Shown here: positions 61,901-64,000 of the stretch, piece after piece
How positions within the stretch are numbered: the first letter of the stretch is position 1
Layout: every line of letters begins with the position of its first letter
From: Parapristionchus giblindavisi
Taxonomy: Eukaryota; Nematoda; Chromadorea; Rhabditida; Diplogasteridae
DNA length: 64,000 bases
Reading direction: 5' to 3'
Assembly: GCA_943737045.1 (NCBI GenBank)
Contig: CALSFV010000031.1
Coordinates: 930,001 to 994,000, forward strand
Notes under the pieces: model-generated
What the model saw: only the letters and a program-made list of their open reading frames with translations
What the model was told of the DNA's origin: nothing
Databases searched by the model: none
Made by a program: the position numbers and the translations under genes

Positions 61901-62497
61901 AGCAAAAAAATATTCAGTTGTTGAATTTTCTCAGATAGTGTGATGTATTTAATGTTTCATCACCCTATATTTATTGTCAGCTGATTATGATATCATATTG
62001 GTTCTATTTCTACAAAATATAAAAGTATTAACTAACTTAAGTAGCAACGTCTGGAAGGCGTAGTTCACTTCATATTCCTCATGGAGTAAAGGTTCAACAA
62101 CACTATCGAATGTTCGTGGTTCACCCTCAGCTGAAATTATACCTCTCAATACATTTGAACCTTACTATAAAATGGAAATACGTATTGTTGCATTAGGAAT
62201 AACACGAAACAGTAGCATACTAAAATGAACTAATAGCTGTGGGATTGATATAGAGATAGCTTACTCTTCTCAAGATGTTCTAGATGTTCCATCGTAGTAG
62301 CGCCATATTCCATCAAAGAACGAACGGTTCCCTCATACATTTGCTGGAAATAATATAGAACTAACGAACATTGTACTAAAAGATTTTTAAAACAAACCTG
62401 TGCTGAAGCAGAAGTAAGCTTTGGCCAGTTCTCATTCTTGGCGATATTGTACAAGAATGGATTGTTCTCGACTGTTTCATCGGGGATCACAGGAAAC
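52915..62497 (-). CDS. M3 metallopeptidase-like protein (mitochondrial intermediate peptidase type), HExxH lost, 5' partial
   Basis: Exons: 62497-62398, 62343-62265, 62130-62033, 60112-60044, 59931-59857, 59749-59661, 59552-59448, 59088-58968, 58862-~58800, 58268-58167, 58076-57936, 57709-57613, 57489-57417, 55501-55421, 55226-55108, 54804-54743, 54468-54360, 54195-54137, 54061-53984, 53703-53553, 53222-53091, 53004-52915. Seen: LNDWQLRLLEWYLLE, IEELRHN, TLGYSSVAEHRL, LYVDPFDRENKRGG, LLSTFGRAVQLLLSRSPYRD, ASDWDAADMFPSFLQMF, YELYRR-type tail ending SANTPNQ. Order and motifs match M3 peptidases such as mitochondrial intermediate peptidase, but the zinc motif HEFGH reads STFGR, so it is probably catalytically dead. 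One junction (58862 exon to 58268 exon) does not resolve. The N-terminus is beyond the mariner at 62583 or outside the window. Confidence 0.85.
54558..54630 (+). tRNA. tRNA-Lys (anticodon CTT)
   Basis: Perfect cloverleaf of 73 nt: acceptor GCCCGGT/ATCGGGC with the G-T type closing pair, D-arm GCTC/GAGC, anticodon arm CCAGA-CTCTTAA-TCTGG (anticodon CTT), 5-nt variable loop, T-arm GCGGG-TTCGAGC-CCCGC, discriminator T. No encoded CCA, as in eukaryotes. It lies in an intron of the M3 peptidase-like gene on the opposite strand. Confidence 0.97.
55916..57391 (+). mobile_element. Decayed mariner element with a MITE in its left end
   Basis: Ends TTAGGTGAATTCAT and ATGAATTCACCTAA; subterminal AAGTAACGCTCGTTTTT is mirrored. 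On the + strand, fragments of a mariner transposase appear in shifting frames with stops: ALGVSQSTVVHDIHTLG; GDEKWVLYDY (first catalytic Asp); HDNAHPHTKRTT (second); PYSTDLADYG (third). Several stops and frameshifts show it is dead. It lies in an intron of the M3 peptidase-like gene. Confidence 0.85.
55930..56126. mobile_element. Small MITE with internal 40-bp tandem repeats, inserted in mariner TIR
   Basis: Tips AGGTCGAATAGCT (left) and ...TTCGACCT (right). Inside are four units of CCGGTCAGGTTTTTTGATTTTT-type sequence with TTTTGGCTCAAA. GGTGAATTCAT is repeated on both sides, consistent with a target duplication inside the mariner end. A relative begins at 63851. Confidence 0.7.
58391..58757. 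mobile_element. Near-perfect palindrome in M3 peptidase-like intron
   Basis: TTAATTTCTTGTAAATGGAATTGG on the left is inverted on the right. The arms (about 170 bp) also share GTTAATTTTGTCCACTTGTAAATAGC and AAGCAAATATCTC; the loop is short. The adjoining exon junction is the unresolved one. Confidence 0.82.
60559..61941. mobile_element. Foldback element, family E copy 2
   Basis: Tips CACGCTATCTGAGAA and TTCTCAGATAGTG, with the same arms as 42921-45845 (GGCGCCTTTTCCTAAAAAG, GGTACTTGGAAATTCCTTCC). 1.38 kb; centre near 61260, where CTCACTATTTTG and AAAAACTCTC blocks mirror. It lies in an intron of the M3 peptidase-like gene. Confidence 0.87.
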
Positions 62498-62582
62498 CTT
62501 GAATAAATGAACAACTATTAATAATTTATTCAACCATCATGTACGTTCACTATTTTATGCTCTAAACATTGGAAATAACTAT

Positions 62583-63838
62583 TAGGTTGAGTCATAAGTC
62601 TTGTCGCATTTTGGAGGGGAATGTTTTTGCTATCACTGCTCAGTCGTACGTTATCAATTATCCCGTCCGTTCTGGCAGTAAATACGTCACTACTAGTGCT
62701 CTTTGAGCGCAGTGGTGAATTGAACCTACATCGAGTCTAGTAGATGAAATGTCTCTTCAATCCGTTCCCAGTTTTGTGCACATGTGACACGTCACGTTGT
62801 TTTCTTCCTATTCTAGCTCAAACCACCCGATGTCCACATCCGTATGGCGGTAGTATACAACACTAAAGCCCCTAGTACGCGCACTGTGCAACATTGGTTC
62901 AAACGCTTCGAAGAAGGGAGTACGGCGTCAAAGGTCCTGACGGCCACCGAACTGGACTTGGACGTGCTGCAGCATCACATCCAAGCGGACCCCTATGCTA
63001 CCACCCGTGATATGGCGACGAGTCTTGGGGTAAGTCAACCCACCATCGTTGGTTGCCTACAGGATCTTGGCAAGGTCCAGAATTTGGGTCGATGCCCCCA
63101 CCAACAGTCGGACAAGCAGAAGGAAGACTGTGCGGACCAGTGTCTGATTCTAATTTCGTACGTTCGTACAACGGCTTGGATCAACGGGATCATGGCTGGA
63201 GATGAAAAGTGGATCCCATACGACAACGTGGTCCTCCGGGTTTAGTGGGTCGATCGAGTTGAGCAGCCCAATTCCATAGCCAAATTCGAACTTCACCAGA
63301 AGAAGATCATACTGTCTGTGTGGTGGGTCAGAGGCGGTGTGGTTTATTGGGAACTGTTCCCTCAGGGGTCGACTATTACGGCCACGGTATACTCTCGCGA
63401 ACTACCGACCCTGAGGTCTAAGGTCCCATCCGTTCCCTGGCTGCGCGACGGGATTCACTTCGGGCACGACAACGCCCGACCCCATGTGGCAAGGACAACC
63501 AAAAAGATCCTGTTGGACTTTGACTGGCGCGTTGTCCCCCATCCACCGTACTCGCCCGACTTGGCTCCTAGCGATTGCTGCTTGTTTTCCGATATGCAGC
63601 GCACTCTCGGAGGAGTACACTTCAATAATCAGCGGGAGGTCGAAATCTGGCTGACCAACTACTTTGCCTCCTAGCAGCCCTCCTTCTGGGAGCACAATAT
63701 CCACAAGCTACCCGAACTTTGGAGGAAGTGTGTCGACGCAGATGACGCTTACTTTGATTGATTTGCTTTTGCCGAAATAAAGTTATTTAAATTTATTTAA
63801 AGGGCCAAAAATGCGACAGGACTTATGACTCAACCTAA
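62583..63838 (+). mobile_element. Mariner transposon with interrupted transposase
   Basis: Terminal inverted repeats of about 28 bp (TTAGGTTGAGTCATAAGTC... and complement) flanked by TA/AT. The + frame from 62844 has helix-turn-helix-like STRTVQHWFKRFEEG and TSLGVSQPTIVGCLQDLG, GDEKWIPYD (first Asp), then TAG at 63243. A second frame from 63318 has HDNARPHVARTT (second Asp) and PYSPDLAPSDCCLF (third Asp; DD34D spacing), then TAG at 63672. It is better preserved than the mariner at 55916 but inactive because of at least two stops. Confidence 0.9.
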
Positions 63839-63850
63839 TAAGATAGAGGC

Positions 63851-64000
63851 ATAGGTCGAATAGCTGTGTTATCGAATTTTAAAATGCGGTCAGGTTTTTT
63901 TGATTTTTGGGAAATTTTGGCTCAAATGCGGTCAGGTTTTTCGATTTTTGGGAAATTTAGGCTCAAAATGAGGTCAGGTTTTTCGATTTTTTGGGAAATT
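63851..64000. mobile_element. MITE related to 55930-56126, truncated by window end
   Basis: Begins CATAGGTCGAATAGCTGTG and continues with GCGGTCAGGTTTTTTTGATTTTT and GGCTCAAA units, at least three tandem copies. Same family as the MITE in the other mariner. Confidence 0.7.

Noticed and set aside
1..64000. CRISPR arrays, bacterial operons, ribosomal RNA
   Set aside because: No regularly spaced short repeats with unique spacers; spliced genes show this is eukaryotic nuclear DNA; no rRNA motifs seen.

Overview
The window is nuclear DNA from a nematode. The evidence is: AT-rich sequence with many short GT-AG introns; an MLT-10-family moulting protein with a long P-x-x-(L/I)-S-P repeat tail; a nematode-type C6-like cysteine module; a nematode-style secreted cysteine-rich protein; and splice acceptors sitting directly on or next to two start codons, as expected for spliced-leader trans-splicing. 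I cannot name the species.

Layout. (1) About 0.6-5.8 kb, + strand: a germ cell-less (BTB/BACK) homologue missing its 5' end. (2) About 5.8-19.7 kb: gene-poor DNA holding large foldback elements (7.8-9.3, 9.4-10.2 and 12.8-14.4 kb) and two pyrimidine/purine minisatellites (12.1-12.4 and 18.1-19.0 kb). (3) 19.9-23.7 kb, + strand: a divergent 7-TM receptor, convergent with (4) 24.6-29.05 kb, - strand: a secreted alpha-carbonic anhydrase carrying a C6-like N-terminal module. (5) 29.55-31.53 kb: a 2-kb foldback. (6) 33.2-35.4 kb, - strand: a small secreted cysteine-rich protein. One of its introns holds a Penelope-like reverse transcriptase fragment and a hammerhead-like RNA, both on the + strand. 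(7) 37.15-40.99 kb, + strand: an MLT-10-like protein. (8) 41.6-62.5 kb, - strand: three genes in a row, transcribed in the order M3-type metallopeptidase-like protein (5' end missing), TFIIE-alpha, isochorismatase-domain protein. Their introns hold a tRNA-Lys(CTT), two decayed mariners, small MITEs and several foldbacks.

The genes do not form one pathway. TFIIE-alpha is general transcription machinery. The M3-like and isochorismatase proteins look mitochondrial or metabolic. The carbonic anhydrase, the Cys-rich protein and the MLT-10-like protein are secreted or cuticle-related. The three co-oriented minus-strand genes could be an operon.

The dominant theme is inverted-repeat invasion: at least fifteen palindromic elements from about 80 bp to 2.9 kb, most of them in introns. 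The most unusual item is a 65-nt sequence at 35155-35219, next to the Penelope-like fragment. It holds every conserved hammerhead-ribozyme core element and three perfect helices, but in a permuted strand order. Exon boundaries come from manual reading of splice sites, phase and homology remembered from the families; most are phase-consistent, but none was checked by alignment.
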